Below, in pieces: positions 5,304 through 5,551 of a stretch of 5,551 bases of DNA; the first letter of the stretch is position 1, and every line of letters starts with the position of its first letter. The position numbers and the translations under genes were made by a program. The stretch is from assembly GCA_945787295.1 (NCBI GenBank), contig CALZHQ010000127.1, forward strand, positions 1 to 5,551. The letters run 5' to 3'. Origin of the DNA: an uncultured Desulfuromonadales bacterium. Lineage in GTDB: Bacteria; Desulfobacterota; Desulfuromonadia; Desulfuromonadales; Geopsychrobacteraceae. The notes beneath the pieces were generated by a model. The model worked only from the letters and a program-made list of their open reading frames with translations, searched no databases and was not told the DNA's origin.

Positions 5304-5551
5304 ATGAGCTCAGAACCACGTCACTTTGAATCTCGCGTCGCCGACCTGGAAGAGCAGGTTCGCCTGCTCAGCGAACGAGTGACCGAACTCGAAAAAGATG
5401 AACTGAAAAGCACTGCGGCCAAGCCCCTGCCGAAGGCCACCCCAACCCCCACCTCGGAAATTACCCCCCCCGACGAGTCGCAACAGCTCAGCGGTAGTAG
5501 CTATCTACTGCAATATATCTCCATTCTATGCTTCTTAATGGTGCCAGCCCT
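5304..5551 (+). CDS. membrane protein with N-terminal coiled coil, N-terminal fragment (DUF2339-like architecture)
   Basis: The first 82 codons are inside the window; the gene runs past the right edge. The ATG has a strong ribosome site, GGGAGG, 6 nt upstream. Residues about 7-34 form a heptad-like coiled coil (RVADLEEQVRLLSERVTELEKD). Residues 40-62 are a Pro/Thr-rich linker, and a hydrophobic segment begins near residue 67 (YLLQYISILCFLMVPAL), probably the first transmembrane helix. A short coil, a proline linker and then membrane helices is the layout of DUF2339-type multi-pass proteins, and the LLQ-IS-LCFL start of the membrane part resembles that group. This is inference from a fragment, and no function is known for that family. 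An eight-C run (5464-5471) lies in the linker codons. The gene is divergent from module 1 and need not be functionally linked to it. Confidence 0.75.
   Translation, partial: MSSEPRHFESRVADLEEQVRLLSERVTELEKDELKSTAAKPLPKATPTPTSEITPPDESQQLSGSSYLLQYISILCFLMVPA

Overview
The window looks like chromosomal DNA of an anaerobic, cytochrome-rich Desulfuromonadales-type bacterium (Desulfuromonas, Geobacter or Pelobacter relatives). This is inferred from the protein types: small multiheme c-type cytochromes, Tat-exported ferredoxin-like subunits with four [4Fe-4S] clusters, and NrfD-type membrane proteins in repeated operons. No RNA gene or housekeeping marker is present to confirm the taxon.

From right to left, the minus strand carries two copies of the same three-gene module: tetraheme cytochrome c, then four-cluster iron-sulfur protein, then NrfD-family membrane protein. 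Module 1 is complete: cytochrome 4789-4178, Fe-S protein 4146-3220, NrfD protein 3202-1916. Module 2 is complete except for its last gene: cytochrome 1337-849 (GTG start), Fe-S protein 847-74, then only the first 23 codons of a second NrfD-type protein, 71-1. Within modules the genes are 1 to 31 nt apart, so each is probably one operon. A 578-nt gene-free gap (1338-1915) separates them.

Each module has the parts of a membrane-bound electron conduit of the NrfBCD, DsrJOP or CbcSTU kind. The NrfD subunit would exchange electrons with the menaquinone pool, the periplasmic Fe-S subunit would form a wire, and the cytochrome would pass electrons to or from periplasmic partners. No molybdopterin or other catalytic subunit lies in the window, so the final donor or acceptor is unknown.

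The right end carries a divergent plus-strand gene from 5304, cut by the window edge. Its product starts with a coiled coil and a Pro/Thr-rich linker and then enters the membrane. Its leader holds nested inverted repeats and a hairpin that covers the Shine-Dalgarno sequence. This looks like a cis-regulatory RNA that I cannot assign to a known class, and it is the most novel candidate here. The two long intergenic regions also share short motifs (TTTTACAGATCAA, CTGTTWTA and CCGGACCT), which suggests the two modules share a regulator.
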